Assembly: GCA_047030855.1 (NCBI GenBank)
Contig: JBKYIJ010000008.1
Span: 682,001 to 746,000 of the forward strand
Length of the DNA: 64,000 nucleotides
Source of the DNA: QVMM01 sp047030855
Lineage (GTDB): Bacteria; Bacteroidota; Bacteroidia; Bacteroidales; Dysgonomonadaceae
Direction of reading: 5' to 3'
This document shows positions 47,440 to 56,132 of this stretch, one piece after another. Numbering within the stretch: the stretch's first letter is position 1; every line of letters starts with the position of its first letter. The position numbers and the translations under genes were made by a program. The notes under the pieces were generated by a model that saw only the letters and a list, made by a program, of their open reading frames with translations, did not search any database and was not told the DNA's origin.

Positions 47440-47530
47440 TGGCGGAAGCGGGGGGATTCGAACCCCCCGGTACGGTTACCCGTACGTCAGTTTAGCAAAC
47501 TGGTGGTTTCAGCCACTCACCCACACTTCC
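47440..47530 (-). tRNA. tRNA-Ser (anticodon GCT)
   Basis: On the minus strand the acceptor GGAAGTG pairs with CGCTTCC (one G-T pair), the discriminator is G and CCA is encoded (47440-47442). The anticodon stem CAGTT/AACTG holds loop TGCTAAA-type sequence with anticodon GCT. A long variable arm (ACGTACGGGTAACCGTAC) and T-arm GGGGG-TTCGAAT-CCCCC confirm a serine tRNA. It has its own promoter and terminator. Confidence 0.95.
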
Positions 47531-47555
47531 TTGTCATATCTGACATTTGCGATTG

Positions 47556-47585
47556 CAAAGATAATTTTTTGTTTTAATTAATCAA
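47556..47585 (-). promoter_or_regulatory. promoter of tRNA-Ser
   Basis: On the minus strand TTG (47583-47585), a 19-bp spacer and TATCTTTG (47556-47563) match both Bacteroidota boxes, 25 bp before the tRNA. Confidence 0.8.
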
Positions 47586-47633
47586 TAATTATTCACAAAA
47601 TTATAATAGAAAATTGAAAGAAAGGAACGCTAT

Positions 47634-47787
47634 AAAAAAAGGAAAGCCCGCTGCATCACTGCACAGACATTCCTCCCTTAACACAAACTTTACAAAACTA
47701 GAATTGGTCATAAAATATTGGTTAGAAATAACCAATATGTTTTTTTCATAGCATTAATTAATAATTAACTAAACAAATATAAACTTT
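47634..47787 (-). ncRNA. candidate small RNA, about 154 nt
   Basis: This minus-strand segment has a complete transcription unit of its own: an exact promoter (47792-47821) and, at its end, a hairpin (47641-47673) followed by T7 (47634-47640). The hairpin pairs through four outer base pairs, then a stem with two G-U pairs and a GTGA loop; those G-U pairs become A-C mismatches on the other strand, so the structure belongs to the minus strand. A second perfect 10-bp hairpin (ATATTGGTTA/TAACCAATAT, 47715-47738) lies in the middle. A 13-codon mini-ORF starts at 47749 (MKKTYWLFLTNIL) but no ribosome site is evident. I do not recognise an RNA family. Confidence 0.6.
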
Positions 47788-47791
47788 ATCG

Positions 47792-47821
47792 CAAAGTTAA
47801 ACATTGCTTTTTTATTAGCAA
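47792..47821 (-). promoter_or_regulatory. promoter of the candidate small RNA
   Basis: On the minus strand TTG (47819-47821), a 19-bp spacer and TAACTTTG (47792-47799). This is a full match to the Bacteroidota promoter, as strong as the two tRNA promoters in the window. It lies downstream of the AraC gene and cannot serve it. Confidence 0.75.
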
Positions 47822-47888
47822 TATAAAACTTAGCCTTTTTATTACAGATTATTCCCTTAAATTAAATAGGCGAATATGTATCAAAACA

Positions 47889-48737
47889 CTACTTTTTCTT
47901 TCTCATCTTGCCGGGAGTTTGCCCGAAATGTTTTTTACAAAACTCTATAAAATGAGGCATCGAGGAGAATCTGTATTCGGTATATATTTCTTTGAAAGAT
48001 TTTCGCCCGTCGTTTATGTCATGCAATATTTTATTTGCTTTATACTGGGTAATCCACCGGTATGGCGAATCGTCAAAGCATCTGTTGAATTTTTTAATAA
48101 AGCCTGAAGTACTATAGTTTGCCAAACCGGCAAGTTCTTGTACATTTTTGGCACATAAACATTTTTCCAATACAAAATCTTTGAAATATAAATCCTCCTT
48201 GTCTAAAATCGGATAAAAGAATTTAGCCAATAATTCTTTGGGATAGTAAGCGCGAAGCAGGAAAAAAGCTTCTTTCTTTTTCATCTCGTGAAGATGAATA
48301 CAATTAACCCCGTCTTCCAAATATTGCGCGAACAGATTTACATAATCCGAAACCCTTTGGTTGAATGGCAATACGCAAAACTCGGAAGGTTCGTCTATTT
48401 TTTCATAAAAGGAATATAATTGAGTCATTGAAAAGTTTTCGCACAAATGAACCTGTACGTTAAATTCAATTATCAGGCAATATACATTTTCAAGAATCTC
48501 TGCTTCAAAATAAGAATTTGCAGGAAGAAGGAATATTTCTTGTTCTTTGATGATCTGGGAGGAAAATGTATCTGCATTTGCACACAACTTTCCTTCTTTA
48601 AGGAAGCATAGAGTCGTATCCGTTATAAAAGTCTTAGCTATTCTTCCTCCTTTATCGAGGGAAATTGTCCTTACAACGGGTATTTTCCTCCGAGAATGAA
48701 TGCAATTAAGGTGCTCATTTACGTATAGTAAACTCAT
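47889..48737 (-). CDS. AraC-family transcriptional regulator
   Basis: The 282-residue protein has a cupin-like N-terminal sensing region (about 30-130) and a C-terminal AraC DNA-binding domain (about 185-282) with two helix-turn-helix units, NVQELAGLANYSTSGFIKKF and the final FSSMPHFIEFCKKHFGQTPGKMRKK. It is divergent from cdsA. No target operon is adjacent, so its regulon is unknown. Its transcript must pass or stop before the small-RNA promoter at 47792. Confidence 0.9.
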   Translation of the reverse strand: MSLLYVNEHLNCIHSRRKIPVVRTISLDKGGRIAKTFITDTTLCFLKEGKLCANADTFSSQIIKEQEIFLLPANSYFEAEILENVYCLIIEFNVQVHLCENFSMTQLYSFYEKIDEPSEFCVLPFNQRVSDYVNLFAQYLEDGVNCIHLHEMKKKEAFFLLRAYYPKELLAKFFYPILDKEDLYFKDFVLEKCLCAKNVQELAGLANYSTSGFIKKFNRCFDDSPYRWITQYKANKILHDINDGRKSFKEIYTEYRFSSMPHFIEFCKKHFGQTPGKMRKKK

Positions 48738-48887
48738 GAAAATATGTTTTGTTAACCAATTTTAAGGATTGTAAGTTTTTACAAAACTACTCAAACGCTT
48801 TTTAGTAAAAAAGTATTTTTAAAGAAATAATCATAATCTATAAGACATAAACAACATCTATTTGTTTTATCTGAACTGAAATTTAGT

Positions 48888-48895
48888 TACTTTTG
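48888..48895 (+). promoter_or_regulatory. -7 box of cdsA
   Basis: TACTTTTG matches TAnnTTTG. A TTTG at 48861-48864 lies 23 bp upstream, slightly too far for a good -33 box. Confidence 0.45.
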
Positions 48896-48950
48896 ACAAT
48901 CAGATATAACATAATTCGTTGGACAGACTATAAATTAAATACCCAAAAAC

Positions 48951-49793
48951 GTGACTATACCTAAAAATTTAATTACCCGCATACTTACAGGAATCATTTT
49001 TGTAACCGTAACACTGGGAGCTGTCCTGTTCAGTCAATATACATTTTTAATAATCATGTGTATTATTCTGTCACTCGCAATGATCGAATTCTATCATCTT
49101 TTAGAAAAATCTTTCAAAATAAAATTGAATAAAAAGTTGAACGTTCTTGGCGGACTGCTGCTATTTATCGGAGCTTTTATCTATTTTTCGGAAGTCAACA
49201 GGTCGATACTCCCTTTCGTCCCGTACATATTATTCATACTATTTTCTTTCATTTCTGAATTGTACCTGAAAAAGGATAACCCCATACAATCAATCTCTTA
49301 TAAAATATTGGGGCAATTATACCTTGCCGTTCCTTTTTCTTTGTTAAATTATCTTGTTTTCAACTATTCAAGCGAACTACAATATCATTACGCATATCTG
49401 CTTGCTTTACTTATATTTATATGGGTAAACGATTCATTTGCCTATCTCTTGGGAATTACGTTAGGCAAACATAAAATGTTCGAACGAATATCTCCTAAAA
49501 AATCATGGGAAGGGTTTACAGGAGGTTTAATATTCACAATATTAGCCGGTTTGATATTCGCACATTATTTTACGGAACTGCCTCTTTGGGGATGGATCGG
49601 ATTTGCCCTTACAGTAGTTATATTCGGAACCTTTGGCGATCTGATAGAATCATTATTTAAAAGAACCATTAACATAAAAGACTCAGGTAATATTCTCCCC
49701 GGACACGGCGGAATACTGGACAGGTTCGACAGCTTCATTCTGGCTATCCCTGCCCTTGTCGTTTACATTACGCTGGTAAAATATTTCTGTTGA
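48951..49793 (+). CDS. cdsA: phosphatidate cytidylyltransferase
   Basis: The 280-residue inner-membrane enzyme makes CDP-diacylglycerol from phosphatidate and CTP. It has about seven hydrophobic segments and the family signature at the C-terminus: KKSWEGFTGG near 183-192 and GDLIESLFKRTINIKDSG followed by LPGHGGILDRFDS near 225-262, which hold the catalytic Asp residues. The start is GTG 48951. purN is convergent, its stop beginning at the next base. Confidence 0.94.
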   Translation: MTIPKNLITRILTGIIFVTVTLGAVLFSQYTFLIIMCIILSLAMIEFYHLLEKSFKIKLNKKLNVLGGLLLFIGAFIYFSEVNRSILPFVPYILFILFSFISELYLKKDNPIQSISYKILGQLYLAVPFSLLNYLVFNYSSELQYHYAYLLALLIFIWVNDSFAYLLGITLGKHKMFERISPKKSWEGFTGGLIFTILAGLIFAHYFTELPLWGWIGFALTVVIFGTFGDLIESLFKRTINIKDSGNILPGHGGILDRFDSFILAIPALVVYITLVKYFC

Positions 49794-50385
49794 TTAATCA
49801 AAAGGTTGTTTTGAAAATTCTTTTTGAAGAACCTTTTCGATCACTTGCGGAAAATGCTTGTATTCCAATTGGTGAACCTTATCAGCAATACTTTTATAAT
49901 CATCCTGAACAAGAACATCACACTTAGCCTGAAAAATAATATTGCCTTCATCATAGTTTTCATTAACATAATGAACGGTAATTCCGGTTTCTTTTTCGCC
50001 GGATTGTTTCACGGCTTTGTGAACATTGTCTCCGTACATTCCCTTTCCTCCGAATTTAGGCAAAAGGGCAGGATGAATATTTACAATTCTATTCGGGTAC
50101 TTCTCTACAATAACAGGGGAAATTTTAAGTAAAAATCCAGCCAGAACAATAAAATCAATGTTTCTCTCTTCAAGGAGATTTAAAACAGGATATGCTTCGA
50201 CAAAGTCTGTTTTGGAAAAAAGTAACCGAGTCCACACCTAACAACCTTGCTCTTTGATGAACATACGCATCAGGCTTATTGGACACGATTATATCAACAG
50301 AAAAATTTATATTATCTGAAAAATACTTTATTATATTTTCAGCATTAGTCCCTGATCCTGAAGAAAATACAGCAACATTAATCAT
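49794..50385 (-). CDS. purN: phosphoribosylglycinamide formyltransferase, frameshifted
   Basis: PurN formylates GAR in purine synthesis using 10-formyltetrahydrofolate. The first frame from ATG 50385 has MINVAVFSSGSGTNAENII (GAR-phosphate loop) and runs to VDSVTFFQN. The second continues with SKTDFVEAYPVLNLLEERNID and contains the catalytic NIHPALLPKFGGKGMYG (Asn and His) and the later VNENYDEGNII with the catalytic Asp. The two frames join as VDSVTFSKTDF if the A6 at 50216-50221 (plus strand) is A5. Repaired length is about 196 residues, normal. As read, the N-terminal frame alone lacks the catalytic residues. Confidence 0.92.
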
Positions 50386-50543
50386 AAACCGAGGAATTAA
50401 AAAAAATGCACAGAATTAAAAAAAAATGTGCATTTTTAACTATTTTATTATTAAAATATTTGTTTGATATAGATAAAAAACTGTTTCTTTGCATCGACAA
50501 AATTAAAAAATAAAAACTAATTATTAATTAAAATCAAAAAGTT

Positions 50544-50780
50544 ATGTCTGAAGTAGCATCAAAAGTAAAAGCTATAATTGTTGACAAATTAGGTGTTGAA
50601 GAAACAGAAGTTACAGACACTGCAAGCTTTACTAACGATTTAGGGGCTGATTCACTTGACACAGTTGAACTTATTATGGAGTTCGAAAAAGAATTCGGAA
50701 TTTCTATCCCGGATGATCAAGCGGAAAAAATTGCTACAGTAGGAGACGCAATCTCTTATATTGAAGCTAACGCAAAATAA
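50544..50780 (+). CDS. acpP: acyl carrier protein
   Basis: The 78-residue four-helix protein carries the phosphopantetheine attachment motif GADSLDTVEL with Ser37. It shuttles acyl chains in fatty-acid synthesis. fabF follows 22 bp downstream and rnc after that, the usual Bacteroidota order. No exact TAnnTTTG was found upstream; TTTCTTTG near 50485 is a weak candidate. Confidence 0.97.
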   Translation: MSEVASKVKAIIVDKLGVEETEVTDTASFTNDLGADSLDTVELIMEFEKEFGISIPDDQAEKIATVGDAISYIEANAK

Positions 50781-50802
50781 TTTTTTCCACTAAAATATTT
50801 TT

Positions 50803-52066
50803 ATGGAATTAAAAAGAGTAGTAGTAACAGGTCTGGGTGCCGTAACACCCCTTGGAAACGACGTCCAAACAACTTGGAAGAATGCCTTGAACGGAGTCAG
50901 CGGAGCCGGACCTATTACTCAATTTGACAGTACAAAATTCAAAACACAATTTGCCTGCGAAGTAAAAGATTTCGATCCGTCGCAATATCTTGATCGCAAG
51001 GAAATGAGAAAATGTGACAGATATACACTGCTTGCAATAGCTGCGGCAGACGAAAGTATCAAAGATTCAGGATTGGATCTTGAGAAAGAAGACAGAGACA
51101 AAATCGGAGTTATCGTATCCGCAGGGATCGGCGGGATCAAAACCTTCGAACAGGAAGTCGGAGACTATTACAAACATGAAGAGTTAGGTCCTAAATTCAA
51201 CCCATTCTTTATTCCCAAAATGATATCCGATATTGCTGCCGGACACATCTCGATCCGACACGGATTACGAGGACCGAACTTTGGCACGGTATCAGCATGC
51301 GCTTCTTCGACTCACAGCGCCATTTCAGCTTTCGACCTGATCCGTTTAGGAAAAGCGACAGCGATTGTGGCAGGCGGAGCAGAAGCAGCGGTTTGTGCAT
51401 CAGGAATAGGAGGTTTTAATGCCCTGACAGCATTGTCAACCCGCAATGATTCACCGGAAACGGCATCCCGCCCGTTCAGCGCAAGCAGAGACGGATTTGT
51501 ATTGGGAGAGGGAGCTGCATGTCTTATATTCGAAGAACTGGAACACGCATTGGCTCGCGGCGCTAAAATCTACGCAGAAGTAGTAGGCGGCGGAATGTCG
51601 GCCGATGCCTATCACCTTACCGCATCACATCCCGAAGGAATCGGCGCGAAAATAGTTATGAAGAACGCGTTGGAAGACGCCAATATGAAACCGGAAGAAA
51701 TTGATTACATCAACGTTCATGGCACATCTACTCCCGTGGGAGATCCATCCGAAGTGAAAGCCATAAAAGATGTTTTCGGTGAATATGCTTATAAGTTAAA
51801 TATCAGTTCCACGAAATCCATGACAGGACACCTTCTGGGTGCTGCAGGAGCCGTTGAAGCATTATTCTGTATCCTTTCCGTTCAGAACGACATCGTTCCT
51901 CCTACCATTAATTTTACCGAAGGAGACGAAGATACTGAAATAGATTATAAACTGAATTTCACTTTTAACAAAGCACAAAAAAAGAGTTGTCGACGTAGCT
52001 CTATCAAATACTTTTGGTTTTGGCGGACACAATGCTTGTGTCATCGTTAAAAAGTTTAAGAAATAA
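50803..52066 (+). CDS. fabF: 3-oxoacyl-ACP synthase II, frameshift near the C-terminus
   Basis: FabF condenses malonyl-ACP with acyl-ACP. The catalytic triad is intact: Cys166 in SACASSTHS, His306 in NVHGTSTPVGD and His343 in KSMTGHLLGAAG. At A7 (51977-51983, codon about 392) the frame goes wrong and stops at 52050. With A6 it continues KRVVDVALSNTFGFGGHNACVIVKKF to TAA at 52066. The lost part includes the FGFGGHN loop that gates the active site, so the frame as read would not be functional. The restored stop lies directly before the rnc start. Expected length about 420 residues. Confidence 0.95.
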
Positions 52067-52931
52067 GTGTTTAAAAAAATTATATCGAAACATAAGGGCT
52101 TTCCCGAAAAGGGGAAAAGAACCTTATGTTTCTTTTTATAATATACTGGGGTTCTATCCCTACAACATTACGCTTTACGAACAGGCTTTATTGCATAAGT
52201 CCTCATCCATTCGCCTGAAAGACGGCAGGTGGATCAACAACGAAAGGCTCGAGTTTCTGGGTGATGCTATTCTCGACGCGATTGTAGCCGATATCGTATT
52301 CAAAAAATTCGAGTACAAAAAAGAAGGTTTTCTGACCAACCTCCGATCTCGTATCGTACAAAGAGATACGTTGAACAAACTTGCCTTGGAACTGGGGTTA
52401 AACAAATTAATCAAAACCTCTGCAAAAAACACATCCCATAAAACCCATATGTACGGCAACGCTCTGGAAGCACTCATCGGGGCGATTTATCTTGATCAGG
52501 GATATCGTGCCGCAAAAAGGTTTGTGCAGGAAAGGCTAATAGGAGAACATCTGAATATAAATTCCGTTGCCCGCAAAGAACTAAATTTCAAATCAAGACT
52601 TATTGAATGGGGACAAAAAAACAAAGTGGGTATTTATTTTGACCTGATAGAATATTTTGTGGATGAAGAAAACAATCCTGTATTCCAGACTGCCATAGTG
52701 ATACATGGCGAACAGGTCGGCGTCGGCTCGGGATATTCAAAAAAAGAGTCGCAGCAAAACGCCGCTAAAATGGCATACCGGAAAATACAGAACGACAAAG
52801 AGTACAGAGAACAACTTTTGCAGGTAAAAGGTGAAACGCAACAAATTGCGACAGAGGATAATATTCCGGATGAAGAAGATAATACCGAAGATAAAGAATA
52901 CCTGACCGATACCGAAAAAGAACAAGCCTGA
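52067..52931 (+). CDS. rnc: ribonuclease III, frameshift at the start
   Basis: RNase III cleaves double-stranded RNA in rRNA processing. The signature NNERLEFLGDAILDAIV (catalytic Glu and Asp) lies near 60-76 and a double-stranded RNA-binding domain near 175-245, with an acidic tail after it. The natural start seems to be GTG 52067, immediately after the repaired fabF stop. An A7 run at 52073-52079 is one A too long; with A6 it reads VFKKLYRNIRAFPKRGKEP and enters the long frame. The upstream ATG 52014 lies inside fabF and is unlikely. Confidence 0.93.
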
Positions 52932-53065
52932 TTATTCCCCCTATAATTACAAAACCGAAGTTCCTAAAATAATGTATAAACGGGAGTTTATCATTATTAC
53001 TAAATTTTACTAATCTACAAGGCTATATTGCAAAGATTTAGTTATTTTCGCATTATTGAAAAATA

Positions 53066-53503
53066 ATGCAGATGAAAGTAAAGATAATAAACAAATCTTC
53101 CAACCCGCTTCCCGCATATGCAACGGAATATTCGGCAGGATTAGACCTAAGAGCCGATCTGACAGACGAGGTTATTCTAAAACCCCTTAATCGGACACTG
53201 ATCCCGACGGGACTGTTCATCGAACTGCCAAAAGGATATGAAGCACAAATAAGACCAAGAAGCGGACTCGCCTTGAAACACGGTATAACCGTCCTGAATT
53301 CGCCCGGGACTATTGATGCGGACTACCGGGGAGAAATTCAGGTGATACTGATCAACTTATCTTCGGAAGAATTTGTTATAAAGAACGGGGAACGTATCTG
53401 CCAGATGGTGATAGCGGAACATGCCCAAGTTGAATGGGCAGAAGTCGAAAGCATTGCCGACAGTGAACGCGGTAGCGGAGGTTTCGGACATACAGGCAAA
53501 TAA
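53066..53503 (+). CDS. dut: dUTP diphosphatase
   Basis: The 145-residue trimeric enzyme hydrolyses dUTP to dUMP and pyrophosphate. All five motifs are visible: AGLDLRAD near 25-32, RPRSGLALKHGI near 72-83, NSPGTIDADYRGEI near 86-99, NGERICQMVI near 111-120 and the Gly/Phe C-terminal motif ERGSGGFGHTG. ATG 53072 (MKVKIIN) is an alternative start two codons later. It leads the dut-TPR-DUF4292-envC run. Confidence 0.96.
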   Translation: MQMKVKIINKSSNPLPAYATEYSAGLDLRADLTDEVILKPLNRTLIPTGLFIELPKGYEAQIRPRSGLALKHGITVLNSPGTIDADYRGEIQVILINLSSEEFVIKNGERICQMVIAEHAQVEWAEVESIADSERGSGGFGHTGK

Positions 53504-53517
53504 CTAAACAAACAAAA

Positions 53518-55287
53518 ATGCTGAACAAAACGACATATCTTCTTTTAATATTTCTACTTTTCCCTTTTGTTGTTTTTGCTGAGAAAAAACAAAAGAATGT
53601 TGTTCCCACCATTGCAAAAGTAACACTCTCGGACGAGGACAGGCTCAAGTTCGACTATTTTTTCCACGACGCAGTAAACTCGAAAGTATTGACGGACTAC
53701 GGTTCTGCATACGATTATCTCTCATATTGTTTACATAAAGATTCGACAAATGCGACTGTTCTGTTCGAGTTCGGTAATCTTTACAATTCGCTGGACGAAA
53801 AAAGCAAAGCTCTCTCTTTCTTTAAAAAGGCTGCCGAGAACGACAGGAAAAACTTTTACTATAACTCTACTTTGGGAGCTTTATATCTGGAATTGCAACA
53901 ATATACAGAAGCCATACCGCTTTATGAAAAGCTTGTAGCCGAAAACCCGGACAAACCCGATTTATACCTTTACTTGTCCGAATCATATCGTTTAAACGGT
54001 GATTACCCTAACGCCATAAAAGCATTGGACGATGTTGAAAAATTAGTCGGGTTGAACGAAAAAATAAGTATGCAGAAATTCCAGTTATACTCTGCTTTGG
54101 ACAACAGGAATAAAGCTTACGAAGAATTTAAGAAATACATAGAGAAATATCCGCAGGAAATCAGATACTACATATTTCTCGGAAATATTTACGTAGAGGA
54201 CAACAAATTTGATGAAGCTTATTTAATCCTGTCAAAAGCAAGATCCATCGATCCCGACAATCCTTATCTGATTGCCGCAATGGCTAACTATTACGAGAGG
54301 ACAAACAGGAAAGAGGATGCCGAAAGAGAGCTCCATATAGCGTTATTAAGCCCGAAACTCGATATAGACACCAAATTGGGCATTCTTACCCAATATGTCG
54401 GGACATTGCAGCAAAACGGCGAAGATACGCAAAGAGCCAATGCGCTCATGGATACACTGATGATAGAGCATCCGCAAGAGCCTAAACTGAACTTGATGTA
54501 CGGAAATCTTCTGTTATTGCAGAAAAAAGCGGAAGAAGCCCAGTCACAATTTCGCATTTTTGCGGAAGCAAATCCTACAAACCCTGTCGGTTGGGAACAA
54601 TTGTTAAGATCCATTCCTCCCGATAGTATTGATGCATCTGTCGAAGTCTGCCGCACAGCAATCTCCTACCTGCCTGACGAACCTTTGTTTTATTTCTATC
54701 TGGGTATTGGCGAATATCAGAAGGAAGAAAAGCAAACAGCTTTAAAAACGTTGAAAGAAGGCGTTTCCAGAACCTCCGAAGACGATAGCCCGATCTTGAT
54801 ATCCGAATTCTACGGAATGATAGGAAGCCTTTATTTCGATCTGAACGAGAGTGACAGCGCTTTTACGGCATATCGCAAAGCGTTAGTATATAATCCTCAG
54901 AATCTGGGAGTACTGAATAATTACAGTTACCATTTGTCGCTGGAGAAAAAAGATCTTGACAGGGCGGAAAAAATGAGTAGCGTTACCATTAAGGCAGAAC
55001 CGACTAACCCGACTTACTTAGATACGTACGGATGGATATTATTCGAACAGGGAGATTATGTGACGGCAAAAATCTACCTCGAAAATGCGGTAAAATACAG
55101 CGAAGAGAAAGAAAAAGAAGTAAGCTCCGAAGTGCTGGAACACTACGGAGATGCATTATATAAACTGGGAGATGCGGATAAAGCCTTGGAGTATTGGCAG
55201 AAAGCCAAAGCAAAGGGCGACAGCAAGTCCAAAACTCTCGACAAAAAAATAGAAACAAAAACTTATATTGATCCAACCGAGAAATGA
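53518..55287 (+). CDS. exported TPR-repeat protein
   Basis: The 589-residue protein has a signal peptide (about 1-21) and about ten tetratricopeptide repeats from residue 55 on, for example VLFEFGNLYNSLDEKSKALSFF and YLDTYGWILFEQGDYVTAKIYL. It should act as a periplasmic or outer-membrane-associated scaffold. It follows dut by 14 bp and overlaps the DUF4292 gene by four bases, suggesting a joint envelope function, perhaps in assembly; this is inference. Confidence 0.88.
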   Translation: MLNKTTYLLLIFLLFPFVVFAEKKQKNVVPTIAKVTLSDEDRLKFDYFFHDAVNSKVLTDYGSAYDYLSYCLHKDSTNATVLFEFGNLYNSLDEKSKALSFFKKAAENDRKNFYYNSTLGALYLELQQYTEAIPLYEKLVAENPDKPDLYLYLSESYRLNGDYPNAIKALDDVEKLVGLNEKISMQKFQLYSALDNRNKAYEEFKKYIEKYPQEIRYYIFLGNIYVEDNKFDEAYLILSKARSIDPDNPYLIAAMANYYERTNRKEDAERELHIALLSPKLDIDTKLGILTQYVGTLQQNGEDTQRANALMDTLMIEHPQEPKLNLMYGNLLLLQKKAEEAQSQFRIFAEANPTNPVGWEQLLRSIPPDSIDASVEVCRTAISYLPDEPLFYFYLGIGEYQKEEKQTALKTLKEGVSRTSEDDSPILISEFYGMIGSLYFDLNESDSAFTAYRKALVYNPQNLGVLNNYSYHLSLEKKDLDRAEKMSSVTIKAEPTNPTYLDTYGWILFEQGDYVTAKIYLENAVKYSEEKEKEVSSEVLEHYGDALYKLGDADKALEYWQKAKAKGDSKSKTLDKKIETKTYIDPTEK

Positions 55288-56132
55288 GAAGAAAATCACT
55301 ATACATAATAGCTTCTGTCTGTTTAGCTTTGTTATTTTTAAACAGTTGTCATTCAAAGAAATCAATTGTAACAGCCGACGGCAAACTAATCGAGAAAAGC
55401 CAGAACGAATTAATTTCCGATGTTTTGGATCAGGACTTGAAATACAGGACAATCACCGCTAAAACAAGCTTGGAGCTTCTCCCCATAAATTCTAAAAAGG
55501 GAACAAAAGTTACGGCTAACATTAAGACAATAAAAGACAGCGTGATCCAGATATCGGTAAGGCTATTGTTCGGCATCGAGGGAGCCCGTATAACTCTCAC
55601 TCCCGATTCGGTTTATTTTATCGACCGTTATCATAAACAATATGCAATAGAAAGTATAAGTAAAGCAAAATCATCAACAAAAGGCGTATCCTTCAATTTT
55701 TACAACCTTCAGGCTTTGCTGACAAACGGGCTTTTCCTGCCCGGGGAAAAAGACATCGACAAATCAAATCACAACAGGTTCGATCTTGGAACTGCATCCA
55801 ATATGTATCTGCTCAGGACCAAGGATAAATCCAATAACCTGTACAATTTTGCAATAGATGCCTCCGACAGGGTTGCATCGACGCTTATCCTGTCCTCGAA
55901 AAGAGATTTCACTTTACAATGGTCATATAATGACTTTATAAAGGACGGCGGCTACTTATACCCGACAAAAATGGAGGCAAAAGTCAATATGAGGAATGCT
56001 CGTTTCGATGTAAACATTGCCTATGACAAATTGGATTTCAATAAAGACGTGAATATTGATTATACTATATCCGAAAAGTATCAGAGAGTATCGGTGCTCG
56101 ATATAGTGAAATCTTACCTTAAATTTCAATGA
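55284..56132 (+). CDS. DUF4292 lipoprotein
   Basis: The 282-residue protein has a lipoprotein signal (lipobox FLNSC, Cys about 22). The mature beta-rich part has ITAKTSLELLPINSKKGTKVTANIKTIKDSVIQISVRLLFGIEGARI, the pattern of DUF4292, which resembles the LolB/LolA half-barrel. It might handle lipoproteins or lipids at the outer membrane, but this is only structural analogy. It overlaps both neighbours by four bases. Confidence 0.85.
   Translation: MRRKSLYIIASVCLALLFLNSCHSKKSIVTADGKLIEKSQNELISDVLDQDLKYRTITAKTSLELLPINSKKGTKVTANIKTIKDSVIQISVRLLFGIEGARITLTPDSVYFIDRYHKQYAIESISKAKSSTKGVSFNFYNLQALLTNGLFLPGEKDIDKSNHNRFDLGTASNMYLLRTKDKSNNLYNFAIDASDRVASTLILSSKRDFTLQWSYNDFIKDGGYLYPTKMEAKVNMRNARFDVNIAYDKLDFNKDVNIDYTISEKYQRVSVLDIVKSYLKFQ

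Noticed and set aside
40883..47530. tRNA genes as integration sites of a mobile element
   Set aside because: No integrase, transposase, phage gene or repeated tRNA end was seen between or beside the two tRNAs.
47715..47746. Plus-strand terminator formed by the ATATTGGTTA hairpin and T7
   Set aside because: No plus-strand promoter or gene precedes it, while the minus-strand promoter and terminator explain the region better; it is taken as an internal hairpin of the small RNA, though a dual role is possible.
51977..51983. Programmed -1 ribosomal frameshifting at A-AAA-AAG in fabF
   Set aside because: The run resembles a -1 slippery site, but the downstream frame is +1 (or -2) relative to the upstream one, so -1 slippage would not restore it.
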